A stretch of 62,105 bases of DNA from Xaviernesmea oryzae. GTDB taxonomy: Bacteria; Pseudomonadota; Alphaproteobacteria; Rhizobiales; Rhizobiaceae. The notes beneath the pieces were generated by a model. That model was not told where the DNA came from, searched no databases, and was given only the letters and a program-made list of their open reading frames with translations. Shown here one piece after another: positions 16,364 to 25,020 of the stretch. Position numbers and translations under genes: made by a program. Every line of letters begins with the position of its first letter. Position 1 is the stretch's first letter. The stretch lies in assembly GCF_900109605.1 (NCBI RefSeq), contig NZ_FOAM01000024.1, forward strand, positions 1 through 62,105, read 5' to 3'.

Positions 16364-17399
16364 CGACGTCTCGCTCTGGGACACGCTGCCCATCTTCTTC
16401 CGCCAGACGGCGCAGCCGATCAGGTTCCTCTTGGAGGACCCGGCTGTCGTCGAGATCATGTGCAACCGTCCGGGCGAGGTCTGGGTGGAGCGGACCGACC
16501 AGGCACGGATGACCCAGCACACAGTGCCGGCGCTTGACGGGCGCGCCATCCGTGCTCTTGCGCAGATGATCGCTGGCACGACACAGCAGAGCGTCAGCGA
16601 AGAGGCTCCCTTGCTTTCGGCCGCCATGCCGCACGGAGAGCGCTTCCAGGCCGTCTTGGCACCGGTGGCAGCTTCTGGCGGTGCCTTCGCGATCCGCAAG
16701 CAAGTCATTCGGGATATGAGCCTCGACGACTACCTTACGCTCGGAGGCTTCGATAATCTCCGGATCTGCGGGCCGGCGAGAATCGAAGGCGAACTTTCCG
16801 ATCTGGACCGAGACCTGATCCATCGACTTGCCGATCCATCGCCCGCTGCACGCCGCGCGTGGTTCCGGTTTGCCGCCGAGAACCGGGTCACGATGCTGAT
16901 ATCCGGCGGCACCTCTTCGGGCAAGACCACCTTCTTAAATGGCTTGATGAAGGACGTGCCGGTTTGGGAACGGCTGGTCACGATCGAAGACACCCGCGAA
17001 CTTAGACCCCCTCAGCCGAACCATCTGGCGCTGGTTGCCTCTAAAGGCGGGCAGGGAAGAGCCAAGGTCACTGTGCAGGACTGCCTCGAAGCAGCTCTGC
17101 GCCTGCGGCCCGACCGTATCTTCATGGGCGAGATCCGCGGCGCCGAAGCCTATTCGTTTCTACAGGCCGTCAATTCCGGTCATCCCGGTTCGATATCGAC
17201 GCTCCACGCTGACAATCCCAACGGGGCCTTTGAGCGCCTGGCCATGGCGACGATGCAAGCAGGGCTTGGCCTCAGCAAGCCGGAGCTTCTGGAATTCGTC
17301 CGCTTCGTCGTGCCGGTCGTGGTGCAGGTCAGCCGGGATCCTCAGACCATGAAGCGGGGTGTCAGCCACATCCATCTCAACAAATGGCTAGGGACATGA
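16323..17399 (+). CDS. virB11: VirB11-type traffic ATPase
   Basis: 358 residues, hexameric GspE/VirB11 family. Walker A SGGTSSGKTTFLNG lies near residue 194, the Asp box TIEDTREL and Walker B RIFMGEIRGAEAYSFLQA follow, with the His box SGHPGSISTLHAD after that. ATG 16323 is inside the end of virB10 (40-base overlap) and begins MSSVVRNLI; longer frame upstream is virB10 coding in another frame. The stop overlaps the virD4 start (ATGA). Confidence 0.94.
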   Translation: MSSVVRNLITGGADDVSLWDTLPIFFRQTAQPIRFLLEDPAVVEIMCNRPGEVWVERTDQARMTQHTVPALDGRAIRALAQMIAGTTQQSVSEEAPLLSAAMPHGERFQAVLAPVAASGGAFAIRKQVIRDMSLDDYLTLGGFDNLRICGPARIEGELSDLDRDLIHRLADPSPAARRAWFRFAAENRVTMLISGGTSSGKTTFLNGLMKDVPVWERLVTIEDTRELRPPQPNHLALVASKGGQGRAKVTVQDCLEAALRLRPDRIFMGEIRGAEAYSFLQAVNSGHPGSISTLHADNPNGAFERLAMATMQAGLGLSKPELLEFVRFVVPVVVQVSRDPQTMKRGVSHIHLNKWLGT

Positions 17400-19765
17400 A
17401 ACGCTTCGAGAAGATCGCGTTGATCTGCCTCGGCCCGTTCCTGGCTCTGGCAGCGCTCTTTTTTGCCTGGTCTGCCGATTATGCGGCTGCAAGCTTCATC
17501 ACAACCAAGAACGCTGCCATCTGGCGAAGTTTCACCAGTACCGATCTCCTCATGCCGGTGAAGCAGGCCTGGTTCTACGCGTCGAACCCGCAGGTGCGAC
17601 GGCTGATCCTCATTGCCTCGGCTGCGACCGGCGCCGAGGCAATGGTGGTCACGGGCGGTACTCTGCTTCTGGCTTTCCGTCCCTGGGAGGTTCGCCCGCC
17701 GCGTGGGGGCTCCCGGCTCGCGACGCGCAAGGATCTCCAGGAGGCCGGACTGATCGGGGGCGAACCGGGCAAGTCGATCCTTCTCGGCACCTTGGGCGAG
17801 GGGAGGGGAGCCGTCGACGTTCGCTATAGTGGTGACAGCCACTTCTACGTCAACGGCCCGTCTCGCTCGGGCAAGGGCCGCGGCTTCGTGATGACGAACC
17901 TCGTTGAGTTCAGCGGCTCGGTCGTCGTCCTCGATGTGAAGCTGGAAAACTTCGCGTTGACGGGCGCCGCTCGCCTGGCGATGGGCCAGAAGTGCTTCGT
18001 CTTTGCGCCCGGCTCGGCAAAGTCGCATCGCTGGAATCCCTTGGACTTCGTGCGGGACTGGCCGGAGCGCTCGACCGACCTCCTCAATCTTGCGACAAGC
18101 TTTCTCCCGATCGGCGAGAAAGAAGACGCCTACTGGAAGCAGACGGCCCGCGGTCTGATGGCCGCTGTCCTCGGCTACGTCACCGACTCCGCGATGATGA
18201 ACGGTCGCCGGAACCTTCGCTCCGTCCTGCGACTCTTCTCGACCGGAGAGCGTTTCTCCGACCTTCTAAAACGGATCCTGGTTGAGGAGCCTGAACTCGA
18301 CGATTTCATTCTTGCCGGATTTCGCCAGCATCTTGCACGTGACGAGGAACAGCGTCCGTCCTTCGAGGGCCATGTCATCACCGCGCTGGCGCCCTTCAAC
18401 AATCGTCTCATGGCGGCAGCGTGCTCTGCCAGCGACTTCGATCTTCGCGACCTCAGGCGCAGACCCTTTTCCCTTTTCATTGCCAGCCCGGTTTCGGATT
18501 TCGGGACCGTCGAGCCGTTGATCCGCCTGTTGATTCAGCAGATCCACGATCTCATGCTGCGCAGTTTGCCCGGCCCGGCCGAGCCCCATCGGGTCCTGAT
18601 GATGCTCGACGAATTCTACCAATTCGAGCGCTTGCCGGAGATCGTCAAGCGTGCGCCTCTCGTCGCCGGCTATGGGCTGACGATCGCCCTCATCGCCCAG
18701 AATATCCCGCAGATCGACGAGCGCTACGGGCAGAAGACGCGTGACGCACTGATCGGCAATATGGACGTGAAGCTGTTCATCGGTATCGGCGATGAGACGA
18801 CGGCACGGTTCGTCTCCATGGCGCTCGGGCGCAAATATGAGGAGCGCGAGGGCTGGGGTCGCAATCGAGGCGTCCTCGGTTCGAAGACGGCGTCACAAGG
18901 TCGTTTCGAGCTCGTGCCCTTGATGGACGCAGACGCCGTCCAGCGGCTCGACGACGACAAGACGATCCTGCAGGTCCGCAGCGGTTACGGGGCGATCCTG
19001 AACAAGCTCAATTTCTACACACACGATCGCTTCGTCGCCCGGCGTCGTCAGGTCGCATCATTCGCACGCGAACTCTATGTTCCCGAGGTCTTTTTGGAAG
19101 AGGAATGGCCGCTGTTCCTGGAGCGCCCGGCGAAGCCTTCGGAACGCCAGCCAGCGCTCGGTGCCGTCAGTGATACCACCTTGGACCACGACAGGTTGGT
19201 CTCCCAGCGGGCACGCGCCGTTTTTGCCGATCCCGCGCCGCTGCTTCACGCCTACCGCACGGCTCTGGAAGCGGTTGAAGACCGCCCTGCGGCCGACCTC
19301 CTCTTCCGTCTGCGCGCCGATCCGGAAACGCTTGGCACTCTGCATGGAGGAGCCAAAACCCGTGCCGAACGGCGAGCACGCAAGATAGCCCGTGAGGCCA
19401 TCTGGCCTCTGCGCGAGGCGATCATTGCCGCACGATGGGAGGCGATCCGTGTGCGTCTCGATGCAGCCTCGAAGGATACGACAGTTTTCTTTTCTGAAGG
19501 TGCGGTGTCCGCCAGCCGCTCGATCGGACCAACTGAAACAGCCGATCCGGAGGATGAGGAAGACAATCGTCTTGAACTTTTTTTTGAGGATGGAACGCTT
19601 GCGCTTGCGCAGATTGGCGATCTGGCGCGGCAAGAAATCGACGCTGACCGTGTGACGGATGCGGCTGCGCTTTCCCGTGCGCTTGAAAATGTCAGGGCTG
19701 AATTCGATCGCTCGCTGATGGATAGCGCGGAGAATCTTCTGCCTTCAGAGGTCGTCTCAGCCTGA
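17396..19765 (+). CDS. virD4: VirD4/TraG-type coupling protein
   Basis: About 789 residues from ATG 17396 (overlapping the virB11 stop). Two N-terminal membrane helices (LICLGPFLALAALFFAWSA and near residues 65-90) are followed by the nucleotide-binding domain. Walker A VNGPSRSGKGRGFVMTNL lies near residue 153, Walker B VLMMLDEFYQF near 400, then LIAQNIPQIDERYG. It brings the DNA-relaxase substrate to the channel. It is longer than many VirD4 proteins, with an acidic, Arg/Glu-rich C-terminal extension of about 200 residues after VARRRQVASFARELY. Placement as the last virB-operon gene implies co-transcription with the channel. Confidence 0.94.
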   Translation: MKRFEKIALICLGPFLALAALFFAWSADYAAASFITTKNAAIWRSFTSTDLLMPVKQAWFYASNPQVRRLILIASAATGAEAMVVTGGTLLLAFRPWEVRPPRGGSRLATRKDLQEAGLIGGEPGKSILLGTLGEGRGAVDVRYSGDSHFYVNGPSRSGKGRGFVMTNLVEFSGSVVVLDVKLENFALTGAARLAMGQKCFVFAPGSAKSHRWNPLDFVRDWPERSTDLLNLATSFLPIGEKEDAYWKQTARGLMAAVLGYVTDSAMMNGRRNLRSVLRLFSTGERFSDLLKRILVEEPELDDFILAGFRQHLARDEEQRPSFEGHVITALAPFNNRLMAAACSASDFDLRDLRRRPFSLFIASPVSDFGTVEPLIRLLIQQIHDLMLRSLPGPAEPHRVLMMLDEFYQFERLPEIVKRAPLVAGYGLTIALIAQNIPQIDERYGQKTRDALIGNMDVKLFIGIGDETTARFVSMALGRKYEEREGWGRNRGVLGSKTASQGRFELVPLMDADAVQRLDDDKTILQVRSGYGAILNKLNFYTHDRFVARRRQVASFARELYVPEVFLEEEWPLFLERPAKPSERQPALGAVSDTTLDHDRLVSQRARAVFADPAPLLHAYRTALEAVEDRPAADLLFRLRADPETLGTLHGGAKTRAERRARKIAREAIWPLREAIIAARWEAIRVRLDAASKDTTVFFSEGAVSASRSIGPTETADPEDEEDNRLELFFEDGTLALAQIGDLARQEIDADRVTDAAALSRALENVRAEFDRSLMDSAENLLPSEVVSA

Positions 19766-19869
19766 CCGGAGACACGAGCGAGCTCACCTCAGTTCTACCA
19801 GCATCTCCTTTGTCAAAAGCGAAAATGGCTTCCTGCTTTCATTCAAGCGCTTGGTTTGAGAGACTTTTG

Positions 19870-20634
19870 ATGGACCGACGACAACGATCTGAAACGATCT
19901 GCGATGACATATCGAGATCAGACGACCAGAGAGATTTAGATCAGGCACTGCTGCACATCCGCGCCAGATTGGGCGTGGATCACGCAACGTTCTTAGGCGC
20001 CACAGCAGGCGGCCAGGTCTTCTCCTTCATTTCAACCTATCCGAAAATGTGGATCGAAGAGTATCGACGCAGGAATTACCTCGACGTCGATCCGACTGTA
20101 CAGTTGATGGACACGGCACTTTTGCCAGTCGATTGGGGAGACCTTCGTAGAGACGGCAGGGCGGATACGGCGTTTTTCGACGACGCCTGTTCTTTTGGCA
20201 TCGGAACGCAGGGCATCAGTGCGCCGACACGGGGACCGTTTGGGCAACGAGGATTGTTCACGCTGACGTCGAGCCTGGCGACGGCCGAATGGGAGGTCCT
20301 GAAGGCGTCGATCATCTATGACATGCCGGCCATATCCCTTCACCTGCATGAGCGCATCTTTGCCCTCACGTCTGAGCTCAAAGCGCTCCAAACTCAGCCT
20401 TTGTCGCGACGTGAGAAGCAATGCTTGCAAATGCTCGCCGGCGGGAAGATCCCGAAGCAAATTTCAGCAAAGCTGTTCATCTCCGAAAGCGCTGTTCGGC
20501 ATTATCTACAGTCTGCGAAGAGAAAGCTCTGCGCAGCTACGACATGTGAAGCGGTCGCGCGTGCAGGGGCGCACGGAATAATCTACAATCTGGATTTTGA
20601 GTTTCAAGCAACAAGTGTCTCGCGCGCATATTGA
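19870..20634 (+). CDS. Second LuxR-family quorum-sensing regulator
   Basis: About 254 residues from ATG 19870, which has GAGAG eight bases upstream; ATG 19825 would add 15 residues. The autoinducer domain has MWIEEYRRRNYLDVDPTVQ, PVDWGD and FGIGTQGISAPTRG, matching the ligand-pocket residues of LuxR/TraR. The C-terminal HTH is LSRREKQCLQMLAGGKIPKQ through ISESAVRHYLQSAKRKL. It shares this layout with the luxR near 1.9 kb but has no luxI of its own in the window. Sitting just after virD4, it is a candidate regulator of the transfer operon or a competing or antagonistic receptor. Confidence 0.88.
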   Translation: MDRRQRSETICDDISRSDDQRDLDQALLHIRARLGVDHATFLGATAGGQVFSFISTYPKMWIEEYRRRNYLDVDPTVQLMDTALLPVDWGDLRRDGRADTAFFDDACSFGIGTQGISAPTRGPFGQRGLFTLTSSLATAEWEVLKASIIYDMPAISLHLHERIFALTSELKALQTQPLSRREKQCLQMLAGGKIPKQISAKLFISESAVRHYLQSAKRKLCAATTCEAVARAGAHGIIYNLDFEFQATSVSRAY

Positions 20635-20713
20635 GCGAACTCAATAGGCGGCTTTAAAAATGCGGCTGCGACGTTGATGGCAAAAGTGGGTCAATTGCAG
20701 TCATCGTGACGCG

Positions 20714-21112
20714 ATGGTATCGCTACCGAAGGCAAGACAATGGGGGCAGGCTGTGCAAGACAGCAGCTTTTGGAGACGAGGTACGATACTCACGCACGCG
20801 CTGCTTTGGGTAGCGTTGGGGGCGTGGGCTTACACGACAGCGGAACATGCTAACTTTGCTAGCTGCCTTAACGTCAGTATGATCTATGTCCCGTCTTTGG
20901 ACCTTATATGGCTTGCTGTCTTATTGACTAGTTCCGCAATTCTTGTTGCCTCGATGTTCCAATCTCATTTGCGACAAAGCACGCGGTTCTTGGCGGCCTG
21001 TCACGGGCTAGTTTTCGCGATTGGGATGCAAGCATTTCCCGTGGCGGTCTACGCGGTATCAGGCCGCGTGAACTGGCCTACTGCCTGTTTTGTGGACAGT
21101 GAGTTAAGCTAG
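20714..21112 (+). pseudogene. Small membrane protein truncated by IS3 end
   Basis: 132 residues with three hydrophobic segments (THALLWVALGAWAYTTA, LDLIWLAVLLTSSAILVASM and ACHGLVFAIGMQAFPVAVY). The terminal repeat of an IS3-family remnant (TGTGGACAGTGAG) begins at 21091, so the last seven codons (VDSELS and stop) are IS-derived and the natural C-terminus is lost. The parent family is unknown. Loss of the tail may leave a fourth helix missing, so I regard it as probably truncated rather than intact. Confidence 0.5.
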
Positions 21113-21650
21113 CATTTCCCTCGCCTTGAACTCCAGTTGGTCGAGATAGCCCGTTTTTGAGTGGCGTCTGCGCGGGTTGTAAAAGCGTTCGATGTCATCG
21201 AACTCGTCGGCGCGGGCTTCGTCGCGGGTGCGGCAACCTTTCTGGCGGTCCGTTCGGTCTTCAGCGACGAGAAAAAGCTCCCAATCGCCGCGTTGTCCCA
21301 GACGTTGCCGGCCCGGCTCAACGAACAGGTGATGCCGTTGTCGGCCAGAAGCCGTTGAAACTGCTCACTGGGGTATTGCGCTCCTTGGTCGGAATCATGG
21401 AGAAGCGTATCGGCCTTGCCGCGTCGCCAGACCGCCATCACCAGCGCATCCATGATCTCTGCCGCATCCCGCTCGGCCCTCATGGACCAGCTGACAGCGC
21501 GCCGGGAGAAGAGATCGAGAATGACCGCGACGTAGAGCCTGCCTTCTGCGGTCCAGATCGAGGTGAAGTCGGCCAGCCATTTGCGGTTCGGCCGGTCCGC
21601 CCGAAAGTCACGATCATCGCCTCGGCCTCGGACGTGCCGATTTCCCCACC
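21091..21650 (-). mobile_element. IS3-family remnant (orfB C-terminal half, frameshifted)
   Basis: On the minus strand the frame reads RPNRKWLADFTSIWTAEGRL, then LYVAVILDLFSRRAVSWSM and LLHDSDQGAQY, the core of an IS407-like IS3 OrfB. The catalytic Glu normally found before SFFSSLK is replaced by Gly (AAIGSFFSSLK). After SSLKTERTARK the true frame shifts and resumes as FYNPRRRHSKTGYLDQLEF, ending at stop codon 21109-21111, just inside the terminal repeat at 21091. The N-terminal half and orfA are absent, replaced by IS256 sequence at about 21655. Inactive. Confidence 0.82.
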
Positions 21651-21654
21651 GAGC

Positions 21655-22345
21655 AATTCGCGTCAATCGTCGGTATTGACGCCGACGGCGATGATGACTG
21701 CAACAGAGACAATGCGACCGCCGCGCCGGGTCGTCAGGCAGGCGGCATCGATCCACAGATAGGCCATTCGCCTTTGATGGGCCGTTCGAGAAAGGCCTTC
21801 GCCTTCTCGTCGGTCTCCTCGCACAGCCGGGAGACCTGGCTTTTGGAAATGCCACTCATGCCCATCGCCTTGACGGCGCGACAAACCTCGTTTGCGCTGT
21901 GGTCATCAACCGAGCGCGTTGAAACATCGCGGATGTAGGCCTTCTGGCTGACCGCGCCGTCAGGGCCTTCTCGGCCATCAGGTGTGGTTCGAGAAAGCTC
22001 GGGAAATAGTTGCCTGTGCGAAGCTTGGGGATGCGCAGCTCTACGGGCCTGCCCATATCCCTTAGTCCCGGTCGCGATAGCCATTGCGACGCGCAAGTCG
22101 CAAGCCATTCTTCTCGCCATGACGCGCGCACGTTTTCGTGCCGACCTCCAGCGCCATCAGCTTCTTAGCAGCAAAGCCGATCATCTCGCGTGAGCCAGAT
22201 CGGCGTCGGCGCTCTTCTCGACGAGTGATTACAGGCTCCTCTTATCATCGGTCGTCGGTGGCGTCCTTCAGGTTGTCTCTTGGCAATCCAATCCTACCGA
22301 ACATCACCGATGACAACCAAATCCAGCTACACCACTCCACGGGCC
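21655..22345 (-). mobile_element. IS256 (mutator)-family transposase remnant
   Basis: Three minus-strand frames together spell a mutator-type transposase: VELRIPKLRTGNYFPSFLEP with MAEKALTA, then IRDVSTRSVDD and VKAMGMSGISKSQVSRLCEE, then AYLWIDAACL and GRIVSVAVIIAVGVNTD. At least two frameshifts separate these pieces, and the C-terminal half is missing where IS3 sequence begins. Sequence upstream to about 22345, including a stretch complementary to GTGGAGTGGTGTAGCTGG, looks like the element's end. A decayed relic with no functional protein. Confidence 0.8.
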
Positions 22346-22437
22346 ACAATCGTGTTTTCCCCGCACATTAACCAAACTCTGTACGTCAATCGAAAATTGC
22401 CGCTACGGCTCTGATGGCAAAGATCTGCCACAAGCGG

Positions 22438-23067
22438 TCAACCGACGCAGCTATCGATGTAGGCGCGACACATGGCAATCAGTTGCCCACGAAGATCGCT
22501 CACTTCCTGCTCCGAATGGGAGCGTTCGAAAGAATTCCGCACGGTTCCAAAGATCACCGTGACGAGCGCACGGCTAACAGATTGGAGGTCGGAGAAGCTC
22601 TTGTTCGGGGCCGTCGCAAACATGGCGGTCGTGGCTGCGTCCGTGCGTGCTGCAAATTCGAGGATCAACGCCTCGTTGTCCATCTCCACAACGGACCGGT
22701 AGAGCGCCCGTGTGACATCGGGCCGTTCAGTTTTGGCCGTCCAATAGGTGTCGATCAAGGCTTCGGCCATCGCGGCGGCGGGCAGTCCCTGGGCCTCCCG
22801 GCATGTGTGTTCGATCTTTTCAGCGAGGATCTTGAGATAGCGTTCGTTGACTGCGTAGATGAGGGCCTGCTTGTGTGGAAAGTATTGGTACATCGTCCCG
22901 ACCGAGACGCCTGCCCGCTCGGCGACCCAGGTCGTCGTCAGCATCGGGTAGCCGTCCTTGACCAAAAGCTGAATGGTCGCCTCGAAAATGGCGTCGAGCG
23001 TGGCATTGGCACGGGCCTGTTGCGGCTTTTTACGGGACTTCAGCGAAGACGGAACGGACGCGGTCAA
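22438..23067 (-). CDS. TetR-family transcriptional regulator
   Basis: 209 residues. The N-terminal HTH is clear: ANATLDAIFEATIQLLVKDG, TTTWVAERAGVSVGTMYQYF and HKQALIYAVNERY. The C-terminal ligand domain is of unspecified type. It is divergent from a short-chain dehydrogenase gene, with 68 bases between the two starts containing a perfect ten-base inverted repeat. TetR proteins commonly repress themselves and the divergent neighbour until a ligand binds, so the dehydrogenase is the likely target. Flanked by IS remnants on both sides. Confidence 0.92.
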   Translation of the reverse strand: MTASVPSSLKSRKKPQQARANATLDAIFEATIQLLVKDGYPMLTTTWVAERAGVSVGTMYQYFPHKQALIYAVNERYLKILAEKIEHTCREAQGLPAAAMAEALIDTYWTAKTERPDVTRALYRSVVEMDNEALILEFAARTDAATTAMFATAPNKSFSDLQSVSRALVTVIFGTVRNSFERSHSEQEVSDLRGQLIAMCRAYIDSCVG

Positions 23068-23073
23068 AAGCGA

Positions 23074-23137
23074 ATCCTCAAACTGAACAATCCTTCATAT
23101 CATCTTTGTATCACGACATGATGGAAGGTTTGAGGAT
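23074..23137. promoter_or_regulatory. Inverted repeat in TetR/SDR divergent promoter
   Basis: ATCCTCAAAC at 23074-23083 is exactly complementary to GTTTGAGGAT at 23128-23137, and shorter CCTTC / GGAAG arms lie inside. The pair spans the whole divergent promoter, with the right arm reaching the dehydrogenase start region. It is a candidate TetR operator; the 44-base gap is long for a single TetR site, so the inner dyad may be the true contact. Confidence 0.4.
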
Positions 23138-23855
23138 GACAGAACAGCGCGTGGCCCTCGTCACCGGAGGCAACAAGGGTATCGGTTTGGAGATTGCTCG
23201 AAAGCTTGCGCAGGCAGGCGTCCATGTCGTCATCGGCGCCCGTGACGACGAGCGGGCACGGGTTGCCGTCGAAGAGCTACGGCAACAGGGGCTCCGCGTG
23301 GGGTCCGTCAGGATTGATCTCGACGATCTATCGACCATTGCGCCTGCTGCCAATACGATCAGCTCGCGCTACGGACGTCTTGACATACTCGTCAATAACG
23401 CAGGCATCTTCGACTTCGCGGATGCAGCTCCAAGCACCGCGTCAGTCGATGCCGTACGCCATGTGATTGAGATCAACTTTATCGGCGCGCTGGCGGTGAC
23501 GCAGGCGGTGCTGCCGCTGCTGAGGGAAGCTCCAGCGGCTCGTGTCGTCAATGTTTCAAGCTCGCTCGGGTCGCTTGCTCTCAACGGCGATCCGAAGTCC
23601 ACCTACTACGCACAGCGCTTCATCGGATACAATGCCTCGAAGGCGGCCTTGAACATGCTGACGATCCAGTTGAATGAAGAGCTGAAGGGCACAGGCATCG
23701 TCGTTAACTCGGTGAGCCCTGGCTTCGTGAAGACCGACCTTACCGGGTATGGCAACATGACGCCAGAGGAAGGCGCGCGGTTGCCCGTGCGACACGCGCT
23801 GGAAGGAGCCGCTTCCGGAGGCTTCTTCGAGCCTAGCGGCATAACGCCCTGGTGA
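23136..23855 (+). CDS. Short-chain dehydrogenase/reductase (SDR)
   Basis: 239 residues, classical SDR fold. The NAD(P)-binding motif TGGNKGIG lies at residues 10-17, NNAG follows in the middle, the catalytic Ser is in NVSSSLGSL, and the Tyr/Lys pair is in YNASKAALNM near residues 165-169. A basic residue after the first strand region (GARDDERAR) suggests NADP preference. ATG 23136 is used; ATG 23121 or 23106 are also in frame. The substrate is unknown. Divergent from a TetR gene that probably controls it. Confidence 0.9.
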   Translation: MTEQRVALVTGGNKGIGLEIARKLAQAGVHVVIGARDDERARVAVEELRQQGLRVGSVRIDLDDLSTIAPAANTISSRYGRLDILVNNAGIFDFADAAPSTASVDAVRHVIEINFIGALAVTQAVLPLLREAPAARVVNVSSSLGSLALNGDPKSTYYAQRFIGYNASKAALNMLTIQLNEELKGTGIVVNSVSPGFVKTDLTGYGNMTPEEGARLPVRHALEGAASGGFFEPSGITPW

Positions 23856-24215
23856 GATCTTCGGACGTGCAGTGCCGGTCGCGCCTGTTTTTGTCTTGGG
23901 TGGAAGCCCGCTCTTAGCCGAGCGTCGTCATAAGGTTGTATACGCGAATGGACGGCCAGCGTGGTCTCGCGGCAGCAACGTGACGTCAATCTGTCGCCCG
24001 ATCCCGTTCTATAGATAACGGCGGTCGCGTCCGACTGTGCTTATGTCAGACCCATGGCGATGGGTCCAGCGGAATTGCCTTTTTGGTTGAGGTGGCCGTG
24101 ACCGTTTCGGGTCAGAGGCTGTCATGGCAGCGATGCGTCGATGTCGTTGAAAAAGGCGCGCGGTAATCTTTCTCCGAGGTTTCCGTCGTTTGGACGTGCG
24201 GAGACGTATTCCCCT
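23856..24215. other. Gene-free stretch, probably 3' flank of the IS1182 relic
   Basis: 360 bases between the dehydrogenase and the transposase remnant. On the minus strand, sequence after the transposase stop still translates to an FFND-type tail near 24140, so part of this stretch is likely IS1182-derived. No other gene or hairpin of note was seen. Confidence 0.4.
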
Positions 24216-24640
24216 TCACGCCGGCTCTGGCGTAGGTGCCGGGAGAAACTTTGCGAGCTTCCGGAGGTCTAGGGCTGCGGCTGCGAGTTGGAACTCATCA
24301 CGCGCTCCGTTTGGACCTCGTAATCGCAGGCGATCCAGTTTGAGGATGCGTTTGAGATGCGCAAAAAGCATCTCTACCTTTTTCCTCTGATGCCTCGACC
24401 TAAGATAGGCGTCGGTTTTGGCAATATCGCGCGCCATGTCGCGAGCGCCCTCATGGATGGAGCGTAATATTTTGCGCGCCGGAGCGTTCGGACAGCATGG
24501 AGGTTTTAAGGCGCAGGCATCGCAGTCGAACTTGCTGGCCCGATAGCGTACCATACCATCTTCATCGACCAGCGGAGGTTCGTTCTTGTAGGCAATCTGT
24601 CTCGAGCGTAACTCCTTACCACCAGGGCAGGTATAGAGAT
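24216..24640 (-). pseudogene. IS1182-family transposase, C-terminal piece
   Basis: Minus-strand frame with FNLYTCPGGKELRSRQIAY, DEDGMVRYRASKFDCDACAL, CCPNAPARKILRSIHEGARD and RSRHQRKKVEMLFAHLKRIL, the C-terminal half of an IS1182-type DDE transposase. The E-M-L-F-A-H-L-K block holds the final acidic residue. Homology ends exactly at 24640, where the terminal repeat of an IS3 element begins. The missing middle and N-terminal sequence resumes at 25959 on the far side, so an IS3 insertion split this gene. Confidence 0.85.
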
Positions 24641-24693
24641 TGAACCGCGCCGAGTTTGCCGGAGGCTCCAACTTCTGAGAGAGTGTAGCCGAT

Positions 24694-25020
24694 ATGAGCG
24701 AGACAACGAACAAGTTTTCACTCGAAGTCCGCCAACGCGCCATCCGTATGGTGCTGGATCACGAGGCAGAGCACCCGTCGCGGTGGGCGGCCGTTTCATC
24801 TATTGCGGGCAAGATCGGTTGCTCGCCAGCCACGCTGCATGAATGGGTGAAGAAGACCGAGGTCGACAGCAGCAAACGAACAGGTTTGCCGAGCGACGCG
24901 GCCGAGAAGATGAAGGCTCTGGAGCAGGGGAACCGCGAGCTTCGTCAGGCCAACGAGCTTTTGCGCAAGGCATCTGCTTATTTCGCGATGTCGGAGCTCG
25001 ACCGCCGCTTCAAACGATGA
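24694..25020 (+). CDS. IS3-family transposase OrfA
   Basis: 108 residues with a helix-turn-helix ([31 protein letters not shown]) and a C-terminal leucine-zipper-like helix ([21 protein letters not shown]), the standard OrfA plan. It overlaps the start of orfB at 25017, where a programmed -1 frameshift normally makes the OrfAB transposase. OrfA itself is intact, but its partner is broken. Confidence 0.9.
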   Translation: MSETTNKFSLEVRQRAIRMVLDHEAEHPSRWAAVSSIAGKIGCSPATLHEWVKKTEVDSSKRTGLPSDAAEKMKALEQGNRELRQANELLRKASAYFAMSELDRRFKR

